This document shows, piece after piece, positions 32,826-41,630 of a stretch of 64,000 bases of DNA. The notes beneath the pieces were generated by a model. The model saw nothing but the letters and a program-made list of their open reading frames with translations, was not told the DNA's origin and made no database searches. Source of the DNA: Amycolatopsis granulosa (GTDB lineage: Bacteria; Actinomycetota; Actinomycetes; Mycobacteriales; Pseudonocardiaceae); the NCBI RefSeq assembly GCF_011758745.1, contig NZ_JAANOV010000001.1, positions 3,100,001 to 3,164,000 on the forward strand. The letters run 5' to 3'. Each line of letters begins with the position of its first letter. Position 1 is the stretch's first letter. Both the position numbers and the translations under genes were made by a program.

Positions 32826-34096
32826 GGCGCCAGGTTACGGACTCCCTCGGATTTGTGCAGACGGCCGTTGCGGGCCGGCTCGGGCGGAGCACCGGCGTAG
32901 TCCGGCAGGTCGGTGCGCACGCCGGGCGCGAACTTCGGCACCCGCAGCGTCACCTTCATCCCCGCGCCGGGGGCGGTCTCCACCATCAGCGCGTACTCGT
33001 CGCCGAACAGCTGCCGCATCCGCGCGTTGATGTTGCCCAGTCCCACGTGCGCGCCGGTGCGGTGCGAGTTGCGGAGATCGGCCAGCCGCGCCGGGTCCAT
33101 GCCGATGCCGTCGTCCTCGACGCTGATCAACGCCTCGGTGCCGTGGTCGGAGGCGATCACGGTGACCATGCCGCCGGTGGGCTTGTTCGCCAGTCCGTGC
33201 TGGACCGCGTTCTCCACCAGGGGCTGGATGATCAGGAACGGCACCACGACCGACAGCACCTCGGGCGCGATCTTCAACCGCACCTCGAGGCGGCCGCCGA
33301 AGCGGGCCCGCTCGATCGTGAGGTAGCGGTCGATGTTGCGCAGCTCGTCGGCGAGCGTGGTGAACATGCCGGAGGTGCGGAACGAGTAGCGCGTGAAATC
33401 GGCGAACTCCTGCAGCAGCTCACGCGCCTCCTCCGGGTCCGTGCGGATCAGCGCGGAAATGGTGTTGAGCGCGTTGTAGATGAAGTGCGGGGAGATCTGC
33501 GCGCGCAACGCCTTGATCTCGGCCTGCTGCAGCTGGTGCTTGGACTCCTCGAAGCGGGCCAGCTCGAACTGGGTGGTGACGAACTGGGCGACCGCGTCGG
33601 CCATCTGGATCAGGCGCTTGCCGGTGCTGCGGCCGACCACGATCAGCGCGGCCTCGACCTCCTCCTCGACGAGCAGCGGCACGATCACCGCGGTCTTCAT
33701 CTTGCAGGTGCCGCGGTGGTCGCACGGGACGTCGTCGTGCGACACGACCTCGCGGCGCGCCTTGCGGATCGACAACGTCACCGCGTCGGCCAGGTCGAGG
33801 TAGTGGTCGTTCGCCTCGCCGTCCCAGGAGACCAGCGTGCCTTCGTTGTCGGTGATGCCGACGGCGACGCACTTGAGCAGTTCGAGCAACTGCGAGGTGA
33901 TCCGGTCCGCACTGGCCTGGTCGAAGCCCTCCCGGAGGTCCGGCGTGGCCCGGGACATGTGGTAGACGGCCTCGAGCACCGCGTCCTCGATCGAGCTGCT
34001 CGGCTTCCGCGTGCGCGCGAGGACCACGATCAGGACGATCAGCAGAACACCCGCGACGCTCCACGGGATGATTTGCGAGATCGGCAGATCGGACAC
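32822..34096 (-). CDS. LytS-type sensor histidine kinase
   Basis: A 424-residue kinase with one N-terminal span (IPWSVAGVLLIVLIVVLA), a GAF-like sensor domain (about 60-195) containing a Cys pair in DDVPCDHRGTCKM, then a His_kinase domain. The acceptor His is in LRAQISPHFIYNALNTISALI. A HATPase region follows with PLVENAVQHGLANK. No multi-span 5TM-5TMR-LYT sensor is present, so the signal is probably cytoplasmic. The Cys pair could be redox- or metal-responsive; that is inferred. First gene of the kinase-protease-regulator-symporter unit. Confidence 0.9.
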   Translation of the reverse strand: MSDLPISQIIPWSVAGVLLIVLIVVLARTRKPSSSIEDAVLEAVYHMSRATPDLREGFDQASADRITSQLLELLKCVAVGITDNEGTLVSWDGEANDHYLDLADAVTLSIRKARREVVSHDDVPCDHRGTCKMKTAVIVPLLVEEEVEAALIVVGRSTGKRLIQMADAVAQFVTTQFELARFEESKHQLQQAEIKALRAQISPHFIYNALNTISALIRTDPEEARELLQEFADFTRYSFRTSGMFTTLADELRNIDRYLTIERARFGGRLEVRLKIAPEVLSVVVPFLIIQPLVENAVQHGLANKPTGGMVTVIASDHGTEALISVEDDGIGMDPARLADLRNSHRTGAHVGLGNINARMRQLFGDEYALMVETAPGAGMKVTLRVPKFAPGVRTDLPDYAGAPPEPARNGRLHKSEGVRNLAP

Positions 34097-34183
34097 GGCG
34101 TCAATGCTCTGTGCTCATGACGCGGCGTGCAAGCACTTGATCGCACTTTCTGTGGTGGCGTCGCCACCCGGTGGGGTGATCCA

Positions 34184-35035
34184 CTACTTCAGCAGCCGGG
34201 ACAGGCGCCGGTCCGCCAGCGGTTTGCCGCCCGTCTGACACGTCGGGCAGTACTGGAAGGACTTGTCGGCGAAGGACACCTCCCGCACGGTGTCCCCGCA
34301 CACCGGGCACGGCAGGCCGGTCCGCGCGTGCACCCGCAGACCCGACCGCTTCTCGCCCTTGAGGCGCGCCGCGTCCTGGCCCACGGACCGCTCGACCGCG
34401 CCGGTCAGGATCTCGTGCATCGCGGCGGCCAGGCGGTCCAGCGCATCGTCGGACAGCTTGCCCGCGGTGGCGAACGGCGACAGCCGCGCGGCGTGCAGGA
34501 TCTCGTCGGAGTAGGCGTTGCCGATCCCGGCGATCACCGACTGGTCGGTGAGCACCCACTTGAGCCGCTCGGTCCGGCCCGCGAGCAGTCCGGCGAGCGC
34601 TTCCCGGTGCAGCTCCAGCGCGTCCGGGCCGAGCCGCGCGATGCTCGGCACCTCGTGCGGGTCACGCACCACCCACACCGCCAGACCCTTCTTCGTGCCC
34701 GCCTCGGTCAGGTCGAAACCGCGGTCCCCGAAGTGGACGCGCAACGCGATCGGCCCCTTGCCCGGCTTCGGCGGCGCGGGCGAGAGGTTGTCCGCCCAGC
34801 GGAGCCAGCCCGCGCGGGCCAGGTGCACCACCAGGTGCAGGCCGTCGCAGTCGAGGTCGAGGTGCTTGCCGAACCGGCCCGCGCCGGTCACCTCGCGCCC
34901 GTGCAGGTCGGTGTAGGGCGGGTCGAACGTCTTCAGCACGGCCAGCGAGGCCACGTCGACCCGGCTGACCAACCGTCCCACCGCGTGTTCACGCAGGTGG
35001 TACGCCAGTGCTTCGACCTCGGGCAGCTCGGGCAT
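34184..35035 (-). CDS. Fpg/Nei-family DNA glycosylase
   Basis: A 283-residue bifunctional base-excision enzyme that removes oxidised bases and cleaves AP sites. It begins MPELPEVEALAYHL with the catalytic Pro2 and Glu3. The helix-two-turn-helix motif is GIGNAYSDEILHAARLSP. The C-terminal zinc finger is CPVCGDTVREV...YCPTCQTGGK, with Lys where Fpg usually has the Arg of QGGR. The substitution suggests a Nei2-like subgroup rather than MutM proper. A small membrane protein gene ends 2 bp upstream. Confidence 0.92.
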   Translation of the reverse strand: MPELPEVEALAYHLREHAVGRLVSRVDVASLAVLKTFDPPYTDLHGREVTGAGRFGKHLDLDCDGLHLVVHLARAGWLRWADNLSPAPPKPGKGPIALRVHFGDRGFDLTEAGTKKGLAVWVVRDPHEVPSIARLGPDALELHREALAGLLAGRTERLKWVLTDQSVIAGIGNAYSDEILHAARLSPFATAGKLSDDALDRLAAAMHEILTGAVERSVGQDAARLKGEKRSGLRVHARTGLPCPVCGDTVREVSFADKSFQYCPTCQTGGKPLADRRLSRLLK

Positions 35036-35037
35036 GG

Positions 35038-35478
35038 TTACTCCATCGGCCGCAGCGGGCCCTCGAAGTCCGGGCCCGACTCCCGCTGGATCGTCTTGGC
35101 GAGCCTGGTCAGCTCACCCCGCACCCGGAACATGCCGGAAATGATCCCGACCCAGCGCTCCGGCGGGGGATCACCGGTGATGCCGCCGTCGGTCTCCGCG
35201 ACGACCGTCCACGGCCGGTTCAGCACCCAGCGCAGCGGGAAGAACACCGCGATCAGCAACAACCCGTAGATCACCCACGGCGGCACCACCACGGTGTCGG
35301 GCAGCCAGGCGACCAGGATGACGGCCAGGAGGATGCACACGGCGAGCATCGCGATGCCCGAGGTGTGGCTGCCGGAGATGTCCCGCTCGAAGTCCTCGGC
35401 GGTTGCCGGGCGGCGCCATTCCATCTGCGCCCGGACGACCCAGTCGCGGCCGTCGCTTCCCCGCACCACGCGGTTCAT
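35038..35478 (-). CDS. two-span membrane protein, unknown function
   Basis: A 146-residue protein. A short polar N-terminus (MNRVVRGSDGRDWVVRAQMEWRRP-like sequence) precedes two spans at about residues 43-60 and 66-84, and a cytoplasmic tail follows with WTVVAETDG and TRLAKTIQRESGPDFEGP. Conserved-looking among actinomycetes, but no function is known. ATG 35478 was preferred to the frame's upstream start because the added residues are shadow-like. It ends 2 bp before the fpg start and is co-transcribed. Confidence 0.7.
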   Translation of the reverse strand: MNRVVRGSDGRDWVVRAQMEWRRPATAEDFERDISGSHTSGIAMLAVCILLAVILVAWLPDTVVVPPWVIYGLLLIAVFFPLRWVLNRPWTVVAETDGGITGDPPPERWVGIISGMFRVRGELTRLAKTIQRESGPDFEGPLRPME

Positions 35479-35563
35479 CTGTCGCTGCCTCCCGCCATGG
35501 TCGTACGCCCGACCAACCGTAGCGTGGGTTCCGGGGGCCACGCGAGGCGCGGACGAAGATCAA

Positions 35564-37033
35564 CTACTTGGATGACCCCTTGCCGGGCGGGTTCCCCGGC
35601 GGCTCGGACTGCGTCAGCCACCACGCCGACGACCACGACGGCGGCCCGGCCGACTCGGCCTGCGTCGGCTTGTCCTTGTCCCCGCTCTTGCCCCCGCCCT
35701 TGTCACGGCCCTTGCCCTTGCCCGGCTTGTCGGGGGACGGGGGCTGCGTGGACGAGTACGGCGTCTCGTCCGTGGCCGGCAGGTCGTCCCGCGCGCTGCC
35801 GGTCGGCGAGGACTGCGCCGGCGGCGCATCCGCATCCGCGCGGCCGCCCACCGCGCCCGTCTGCTCACCGCCCGGCGACTGCTGCTGTTGTTGCGCGGGC
35901 GGCTGCACCGGCGCCACCTGCTTGGCCGGTGAGGCCCCGTCCCGGGGAACCTGCCCCGGGCGAGCCGGCGCGCCGGGATAGGACAGCGTGACGTCGTCCG
36001 GCGCGATCAGCACCTGCGGCGGCGGGCTCAGCCGTTGATCCGGCTCCGCGATCCGCAGCTCAACCCCGCCCTGCGCGGGCAGCCCCACCGGATGCGACTC
36101 GTCCACCACCGCCGGGCCCACCGCGAACCCGACCACACCCGCGGCCGTGGTCGACACCAGCGCCACCCCGACCTTGAGCTTCGACACCAGCATCGTCTTC
36201 AGCGTGGTGAGCGCACCGGACGCCCCGCCGGCACCACCGGCCACCGCCACCGACGCCGGCGCCAGCATCGCCACCGCACCCGCGTGCGCCCGCAGCGACG
36301 AGCACACGTCACGCAGCTCGGCGTGCATCGCCCGGCACGACGCGCAACCCAGCAGGTGCCCGCGGACCCGGCTCGCCTCCGCACCGGTGACACTGCCCGC
36401 CGTGTAACCCCCGAGCTTCTCGATCACCCCGCGGCAACTCACGTCCGAAGTCCGGTTCACCGCCAGGTGCGCCTGCAGGTACGCCGCCCGCAGACCCTGC
36501 CGCGCCCGCCGCGCCAGCGCCGCCGTCGCGTTCGCGCTCAACCCGAAATGCGGCGCCACCACCGCCGGCTGCTCACCCTCGACCTCGGTCTGCCACAACA
36601 CCGTCCGCCACCGCTCCGGCAGGCTCGTGAACGCGGTGGTGATCAACGTGTGCTCGGCCGTGCGCGCATGCGCGTCCGTGCCGGCGCCCGCCCGCGAGGT
36701 CAGCTCGTCGTCGGTGACCGGCACATCCCGGCGTGCCCCGTGCCACTCCCACGTCACCCGGCGCGCCACCGTCAACAGGTAGGCGCGCACATGCTCCTTC
36801 GGGCCCTTCCCACGGCGCAACGCCTGCAACACGCGGAAAAACGTCTCGGCCGTGATGTCCTCGGCCTCGGACGCATCGGCGGCCAGGCTCCGGGCCAGCC
36901 TGCGGACGGCGGAGGCGTGCAGCTCGAACAGCTCACGGAACGCGGCGTCCTCACCGGCCCGCAGCCGGCTCAGCAGAACCTGCTCGTCCGCCGATGAAGA
37001 ACGCTGTTCCGGCACCGCCGCCTCGTCCGACAT
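35564..37033 (-). CDS. ECF sigma factor fused to zinc-finger anti-sigma and extracellular tail
   Basis: A 489-residue fusion. Sigma region 2 ([23 protein letters not shown], then [14 protein letters not shown]) and region 4 ([39 protein letters not shown]) fill residues 1-190. Next comes a zinc-binding anti-sigma motif, His-x3-Cys-x2-Cys in [13 protein letters not shown] (about 225). One span lies near 290-308, and a 170-residue Pro/Gln/Lys-rich tail runs outside the membrane. The sigma factor therefore carries its own regulator and membrane anchor, implying release by proteolysis or conformational change. ATG 37033 was chosen; the GTG at 37045 overlaps the GGAGGAGG ribosome-binding site. Confidence 0.88.
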   Translation of the reverse strand: MSDEAAVPEQRSSSADEQVLLSRLRAGEDAAFRELFELHASAVRRLARSLAADASEAEDITAETFFRVLQALRRGKGPKEHVRAYLLTVARRVTWEWHGARRDVPVTDDELTSRAGAGTDAHARTAEHTLITTAFTSLPERWRTVLWQTEVEGEQPAVVAPHFGLSANATAALARRARQGLRAAYLQAHLAVNRTSDVSCRGVIEKLGGYTAGSVTGAEASRVRGHLLGCASCRAMHAELRDVCSSLRAHAGAVAMLAPASVAVAGGAGGASGALTTLKTMLVSKLKVGVALVSTTAAGVVGFAVGPAVVDESHPVGLPAQGGVELRIAEPDQRLSPPPQVLIAPDDVTLSYPGAPARPGQVPRDGASPAKQVAPVQPPAQQQQQSPGGEQTGAVGGRADADAPPAQSSPTGSARDDLPATDETPYSSTQPPSPDKPGKGKGRDKGGGKSGDKDKPTQAESAGPPSWSSAWWLTQSEPPGNPPGKGSSK

Positions 37034-37249
37034 GCGGCCAGCCACCTCCTCCCCCGTGGGATTAACCCGTTCGGTTGAATGGAGTCACCATACGGAGCGA
37101 AACGCTCGCCGTCACCCCTCGTGCTCCGGGAGTGACCGGCTTCCCTCCGGCAGGCGATACCCACCCAAGATCACCCCCACACCACCACCCCGTCAACCCG
37201 GCGGACCAGACCGGTATAGACTGTCCCTCGCACCGGTGAACCGGAGCAC

Positions 37250-37322
37250 GCGGACGTAGCGCAGCTGGTAGCGCATCACCTTGCCAAGGTGAGGGTCGCG
37301 GGTTCGAATCCCGTCGTCCGCT
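37250..37322 (+). tRNA. tRNA-Gly(GCC)
   Basis: A 73-base cloverleaf: acceptor GCGGACG/CGTCCGC, D-arm GCGC-AGCTGGTA-GCGC, anticodon stem TCACC/GGTGA with loop TTGCCAA (anticodon GCC), T-arm with loop TTCGAAT, discriminator T. CCA is not encoded. Confidence 0.97.
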
Positions 37323-37338
37323 CGCAGCTGGCCGACCC

Positions 37339-37506
37339 CTGCTCGCGGAGTGCGCTCGCCTGGGCTGCTCGCCATCGTTCCGGGGGTCGAACCCCCGGAC
37401 CCCCGCCAGGGAGGGCCTCGCCCCCCCTGGACCCCCCTCGCGGTGCCGGTTGCGTTGTCGGGTTGCCTGTCGATGTTGAGCTGCTCGCGGAGAGCGCTCG
37501 CCTGGG
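37339..37506 (+). repeat. 26-bp direct repeat flanking tRNA-proximal hairpins
   Basis: The 26-bp element starting CTGCTCGCGGAG at 37339-37364 recurs at 37481-37506 with one mismatch (T to A). The 116 bp between hold two GC-rich hairpins. No gene lies between the tRNA (ends 37322) and the stop of the convergent gene at 37515. Confidence 0.6.
37379..37430 (+). terminator. two hairpins downstream of tRNA-Gly
   Basis: TCCGGGGG-TCGAA-CCCCCGGA (37379-37399) is a perfect 8-bp stem. A second stem, CCAGGGAGGG with CCCCCCCTGG (37406-37430, one mismatch), follows. They probably end tRNA transcription and may also end the convergent gene. Confidence 0.45.
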
Positions 37507-37514
37507 GATGAGGG

Positions 37515-39842
37515 TCAGGTGTCTCGGCGGATCATTCGGCCGGCGCCGGCGGCTACCGTGGTGGCCAGGATCCAGCCCATCGCGGTGAAGCCGTTGCTCA
37601 CCCACTTGTCCATATCGTGCATGTACCAGCGGCCCTTGTTGCCGAAATCCACGATCGGCACCAGGAGATCCGCGGTGTAGAGCACCGGGTTCCACTCCAG
37701 GCCCGTCTCCTGCTGATCAACCGCACAACGGGGGCCGCTCACCATGTACCGCACCGGGTCCTTCACACACGAATCAGTGCCCAGACCGAAATAGACGCTG
37801 CCCGCGGCCAGCAGCGCGATCAACCACGCCAGCGCCCGCACCGGGCGGTAACCGTAGCCGACCATCCACCGCTGCAACCAGCTCCACAAGCGCACCCCGG
37901 GGCCCAGCACCCGGTAACCCCGGGCGAGGGCCTCGTACCGGTACTGCTGCTTCTTGAACAACACCGTCGACGCGTGCTCCTCGTTGCCGCTGTTGCGCAG
38001 CATCGCGGCCAGCTGGTCGTACGGGCCCGGCCGGTAGCCCGCCATCGCGGTGCGCAGCCGCTCGATGCGGTCCCGCACCGCCGCGTCGTCCTTCATGTCG
38101 ATCGGCTGTTTCAGCACGTCGTAGCGGAAGTCCTCGAGCTCGATACCGCCCTCGGCCCGCCAGAAGTGCTCGTTGTCCGCCAGCGTCTGGCAGTGCGCGT
38201 GCCGCATCACGATGGCGCCCGCGGCCGGCTGGGCGAGGTTGAGCAGGAACTCGTCCGCCCCCACGTCACTCACGTCGAGCGCCACCGCGTGCTTGTTCAG
38301 CGCGCCCAGCACGGCGCCGGTGAAATCGATCCGGCGCCCCGCCGCCGCGCCGTCCATGTTCACGCCGCCCGCGGCGTGGAACGGCTGCTCACCGGCGCTG
38401 GTGAGGGTGATGTCGCGGCCCACCTTCACGGTGCGCAGGTCGACCGAGAAACTGGTCCGGTTGCGCACCGCGGGCTCTGTCACGTCGGTGCCGTAGAGGT
38501 AGACGCTGCCGCCCACCTCCACACCCTGCAACCGCAGGGTGCCCTCGATCGTCGCCTCGTGCAGGTGCAGGTTGCCCGCCACCCTCATCCGCCGGGCGGA
38601 CAGCACGTCCCGCTCCGCGTGCCGCAGCCGCACCCGCCCGGCCAGCACGTTCCCGCGCACCGTCACATCGGCCATGCGCATCTGACCGGACGGGATCTCC
38701 AGGCCGGTCGCCTCCAGATCGCTGCCGATCTGTGAGCCGTCCAGGTGCAGCGCCCGGTCGTAGTACGGCTCGACCGCGCCGCGCGGCACGGTGATGCGCG
38801 CCCGCGCCAGCCGCAACGTGCCACCGATGCGCGCGTTGATCATGCGCACCGTCCCGACCGCGGTCAGCCCGTCGGACAGCTCGACGTTGCCATCGACCTG
38901 CCAGCGATCGCCGACCAGCGCCGGCCACGGATCGACGTAGGGGTCGCTGGACTTCCACGCCTCCAGGACGATCCGGCCCTGCTGCTCGCTGGTCAGCTCG
39001 GCGGCGCGCAGCACCACGTCGCCGTTGACACGGATGCTCGGCAGGTGCAGCACGCCGTGCGTGGAAAACGCTTGCCGCATGCTCGCGGCACCGTAGTTGT
39101 CCACCTCGCACAGCAGGCTGCCGCCGATGTGGGCGCCGTTCCCGTCGAGCGCGAACCCGTCCGGGTTGCGCAGCCGCGCGCCGGAGAAGTTGACGTTGCC
39201 GCCGGTGCGCATGCCCGGCAGCCGGACCTCGCCCTCGGCCTGCATCCGGTAGGCCAGCAGCGCCCCGGCGATGATCAGCCGGTCGGCCTGGATCGCGCGG
39301 CCCTGCGGGTGGTCCACCGCGGTGCGGGTCAGCACGACCGAGCCCTCCACGACGGCGTCGGTCAGGTTGATCGCCGCATCCGGCACCCCGCGCTCGCGGG
39401 TATCGCCGCGCTGCACGGCCGTCTCGCCGTCGTCACTGCCCGGCAGGACCTGCACGACGCAGCGGATGAGCCGGACGTCGTTGCGGCTGCGCAGGTTGCG
39501 GGCCTTGAGACCGGGCAGCCAGCAGCGGCGGAAGACCAGGCCGAGGATCTTGGCCTCCCGCACGTCCGGCGGATGCTCGAAGCGGCAGTTCTCGAAGCGG
39601 AACAGGCAGTCCAGGTCCGCGCCGCGCAGGTCGAGACGACCGGTGATGTAAGCGTTTTCCAACGCGACGATCGGCGCGTTGGAAGCCTGCCGGCGGAACC
39701 GCAGCAGCCCACCGCTGCCCGGCTCGAGCAGCGGTTTCAGCAGCTCCTCGGCCGCGACGTGGTAGCGCCGGTCCGGCACCCCCCGGAAGGGATCCAGGGC
39801 CGGCACGTCCCGCTCCCCGTGTCCCGGCTGGCCACCCACCAT
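37515..39842 (-). CDS. large beta-helical membrane-anchored protein, unknown function
   Basis: A 775-residue protein. Residues of about 60-560 form a long run of repeats of the type [IV]xGxLxLxxAxIxG (ITGRLDLRGADL, VEGSVVLTRTAV, IEGTLRLQGVEVGGSVYLYG), the pattern of a right-handed beta-helix or bactofilin-like fold. A helical region follows (RDRIERLRTAMAGYRPGPYDQLAAMLRNSGNEE), then two C-terminal spans (WLIALLAAGSVYFGLG and GWILATTVAAGAG). Streptomyces relatives are labelled membrane-associated oxidoreductases, but no cofactor site is visible. ATG 39842 was chosen over GTG 39872 for its GGGGAGGGGG upstream. Probably a structural or scaffold protein under the membrane. Confidence 0.8.
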   Translation of the reverse strand: MVGGQPGHGERDVPALDPFRGVPDRRYHVAAEELLKPLLEPGSGGLLRFRRQASNAPIVALENAYITGRLDLRGADLDCLFRFENCRFEHPPDVREAKILGLVFRRCWLPGLKARNLRSRNDVRLIRCVVQVLPGSDDGETAVQRGDTRERGVPDAAINLTDAVVEGSVVLTRTAVDHPQGRAIQADRLIIAGALLAYRMQAEGEVRLPGMRTGGNVNFSGARLRNPDGFALDGNGAHIGGSLLCEVDNYGAASMRQAFSTHGVLHLPSIRVNGDVVLRAAELTSEQQGRIVLEAWKSSDPYVDPWPALVGDRWQVDGNVELSDGLTAVGTVRMINARIGGTLRLARARITVPRGAVEPYYDRALHLDGSQIGSDLEATGLEIPSGQMRMADVTVRGNVLAGRVRLRHAERDVLSARRMRVAGNLHLHEATIEGTLRLQGVEVGGSVYLYGTDVTEPAVRNRTSFSVDLRTVKVGRDITLTSAGEQPFHAAGGVNMDGAAAGRRIDFTGAVLGALNKHAVALDVSDVGADEFLLNLAQPAAGAIVMRHAHCQTLADNEHFWRAEGGIELEDFRYDVLKQPIDMKDDAAVRDRIERLRTAMAGYRPGPYDQLAAMLRNSGNEEHASTVLFKKQQYRYEALARGYRVLGPGVRLWSWLQRWMVGYGYRPVRALAWLIALLAAGSVYFGLGTDSCVKDPVRYMVSGPRCAVDQQETGLEWNPVLYTADLLVPIVDFGNKGRWYMHDMDKWVSNGFTAMGWILATTVAAGAGRMIRRDT

Positions 39843-39912
39843 CCGCGTCCCCCTCCCCGCGACGATCGCCACACCTGCTCCGACGATCCTCGCGGGTGAG
39901 GGGTTCCCGCCG

Positions 39913-40686
39913 CTACTGCTCGGGCTTGAGGACCCGCGCCAGGAAGGCGCGGGTGCGCTCGTGCCGGGGGTCCCCGATCACCTGCTCCGGCGAACCCTGC
40001 TCGACGACGACACCGTCGTCCATGAACAGCACCTTGTCGGCCACCTCGCGGGCGAACTGCATCTCGTGCGTCACCACGATCATGGTCATGCCGTCCCGCG
40101 CCAGCTGCCGCATCACGCCCAGCACGTCGCCGACCAGTTCCGGGTCCAGCGCCGATGTCGGCTCGTCGAACAGCATCAGCCGGGGCTGCATCGCGAGCGC
40201 ACGGGCGATCGCGACCCGCTGCTGCTGGCCGCCGGAGAGCTGCGCGGGGTAGGAGCTCTCCTTGTCCGCGAGGCCCACCCGGTCGAGCAGTTCGCGGGCC
40301 CGCTCACGCGCGGCCTGCTTGCTCTCCCGCCGCACCTGCACCGGCGCCTCCATGACGTTCTCCAGCGCCGTCATGTGCGGGAACAGGTTGAAGCGCTGGA
40401 ACACCATGCCGATGTTGCGGCGCTGCTGGGCGATCTCGCTGTCGCGCAGCTCGTACAGCCGCTCGCCGCGCTGCCGGTAGCCGACCAGCTCGCCGTCGAC
40501 GTAGAGCCGGCCGGCGTTGACCTTCTCCAGGTGGTTGATGCACCGCAGCAGCGTCGACTTGCCCGAGCCGGACGGGCCGATGAGGCAGGCGACCTCCCGC
40601 TCGTGCACCTCGAAGTCGATGCCCCGGAGCACCTCGAGCCGGCCGAACCGCTTGTGGATGCCCTGCGCCTGGACCACCGGGGTCAT
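39913..40686 (-). CDS. polar amino-acid ABC transporter ATPase
   Basis: A 257-residue ATPase of the GlnQ/GluA type. Walker A GPSGSGKS (about 37-44), Q-loop [18 protein letters not shown], signature [15 protein letters not shown] and Walker [15 protein letters not shown] are complete. ATG 40686 shares a base with the permease stop (TGATG). It energises uptake of glutamate, glutamine or a similar polar amino acid with the two genes upstream. Confidence 0.95.
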   Translation of the reverse strand: MTPVVQAQGIHKRFGRLEVLRGIDFEVHEREVACLIGPSGSGKSTLLRCINHLEKVNAGRLYVDGELVGYRQRGERLYELRDSEIAQQRRNIGMVFQRFNLFPHMTALENVMEAPVQVRRESKQAARERARELLDRVGLADKESSYPAQLSGGQQQRVAIARALAMQPRLMLFDEPTSALDPELVGDVLGVMRQLARDGMTMIVVTHEMQFAREVADKVLFMDDGVVVEQGSPEQVIGDPRHERTRAFLARVLKPEQ

Positions 40687-41630
40687 CACGCCACACCTCC
40701 CCCGACACCGCCGCCACCGCCCTGGCCATACCGGAACCCGAGCATGCGGCTCGTCCACTTCGTGCGCTCGCCCACCTGCCGGGAAGTCCCGCGGGCGAAC
40801 CGCCGCTCGATCTGCATCTGCACCAGCGTCAGGATCGTGGTCATGAACAGGTACCACAGCGCGGCCGTGATCAACAGCGGCGCGATCCGGTAGTTCTGCG
40901 CGTAGATCTGCTGCGCCGACGTCATCAGCTCGAAGTACCCGATGACCACGACCAGCGAGGTGGTCTTGAGCATCGCGATGGTCTCGTTGCCGGTCGGCGG
41001 GATGATCACCCGCATCGCCTGCGGCAGGATGATCCGCCGCAGCGTCTTGGTCCGCGACATGCCGAGAGCACTGGCGGCCTCCAGCTGGCCGGCGTCGACC
41101 GACAGGATGCCGCCGCGCACGATCTCGGCCATGTAGGCGGCCTCGTTCAGGCCCAGGCCCAGCAGGGCCGCGGTGAACGGCGAGATCAGCGAGTTGGTGT
41201 CCCAGCTGACGAACTCCGGCCCGAACGGGACCCCGAGGCCGAGCCGCGGGTAGAACAGCGCGAGGAAGTTCCAGAACACCAGCTGCGTGATCAGCGGCGT
41301 GCCGCGGAACAACCAGATGTAGGTTCCCGCCGCACCCGCCGCGAGCGGGTTCGGCGACAACCGCATCACCGCGAGCACGACCCCGCCGACCACCCCGATC
41401 ACCATCGAGATGACGGTGAGGATCAGGGTGTTCTGCAGGCCGCGCAGGATCCGGTCGTCGAACAGGTAGTCACCGACGACGCTCCACTGCATGTTCGCGT
41501 TGGTGACGACACTGCGGATGACGATGGCCGCCAGGAGCAGGATGATCACACCCGCGATCCACCGGCCGTAGTGGCGGACCGGAACGGCGCGGATGTCCTC
41601 CGACTGGGTGGCTTGACGTGTCTCGGTCAT
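40686..41630 (-). CDS. polar amino-acid ABC transporter permease
   Basis: A 314-residue permease of the HisMQ/GlnP group with five or six spans. [20 protein letters not shown] marks the start of the domain. The EAA loop is [23 protein letters not shown]. An N-terminal tail and a C-terminal Gly-rich tail ([11 protein letters not shown]) are extras. A single permease gene is present, so it probably forms a homodimer. Start and stop are coupled by 1-bp overlaps to both neighbours. Confidence 0.94.
   Translation of the reverse strand: MTETRQATQSEDIRAVPVRHYGRWIAGVIILLLAAIVIRSVVTNANMQWSVVGDYLFDDRILRGLQNTLILTVISMVIGVVGGVVLAVMRLSPNPLAAGAAGTYIWLFRGTPLITQLVFWNFLALFYPRLGLGVPFGPEFVSWDTNSLISPFTAALLGLGLNEAAYMAEIVRGGILSVDAGQLEAASALGMSRTKTLRRIILPQAMRVIIPPTGNETIAMLKTTSLVVVIGYFELMTSAQQIYAQNYRIAPLLITAALWYLFMTTILTLVQMQIERRFARGTSRQVGERTKWTSRMLGFRYGQGGGGGVGGGVA

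Noticed and set aside
37379-37399. Second tRNA fragment because of a GGGGGTCGAACCCCC T-arm-like hairpin
   Set aside because: No acceptor, D-arm or anticodon arm can be folded around it. It is simply a hairpin.
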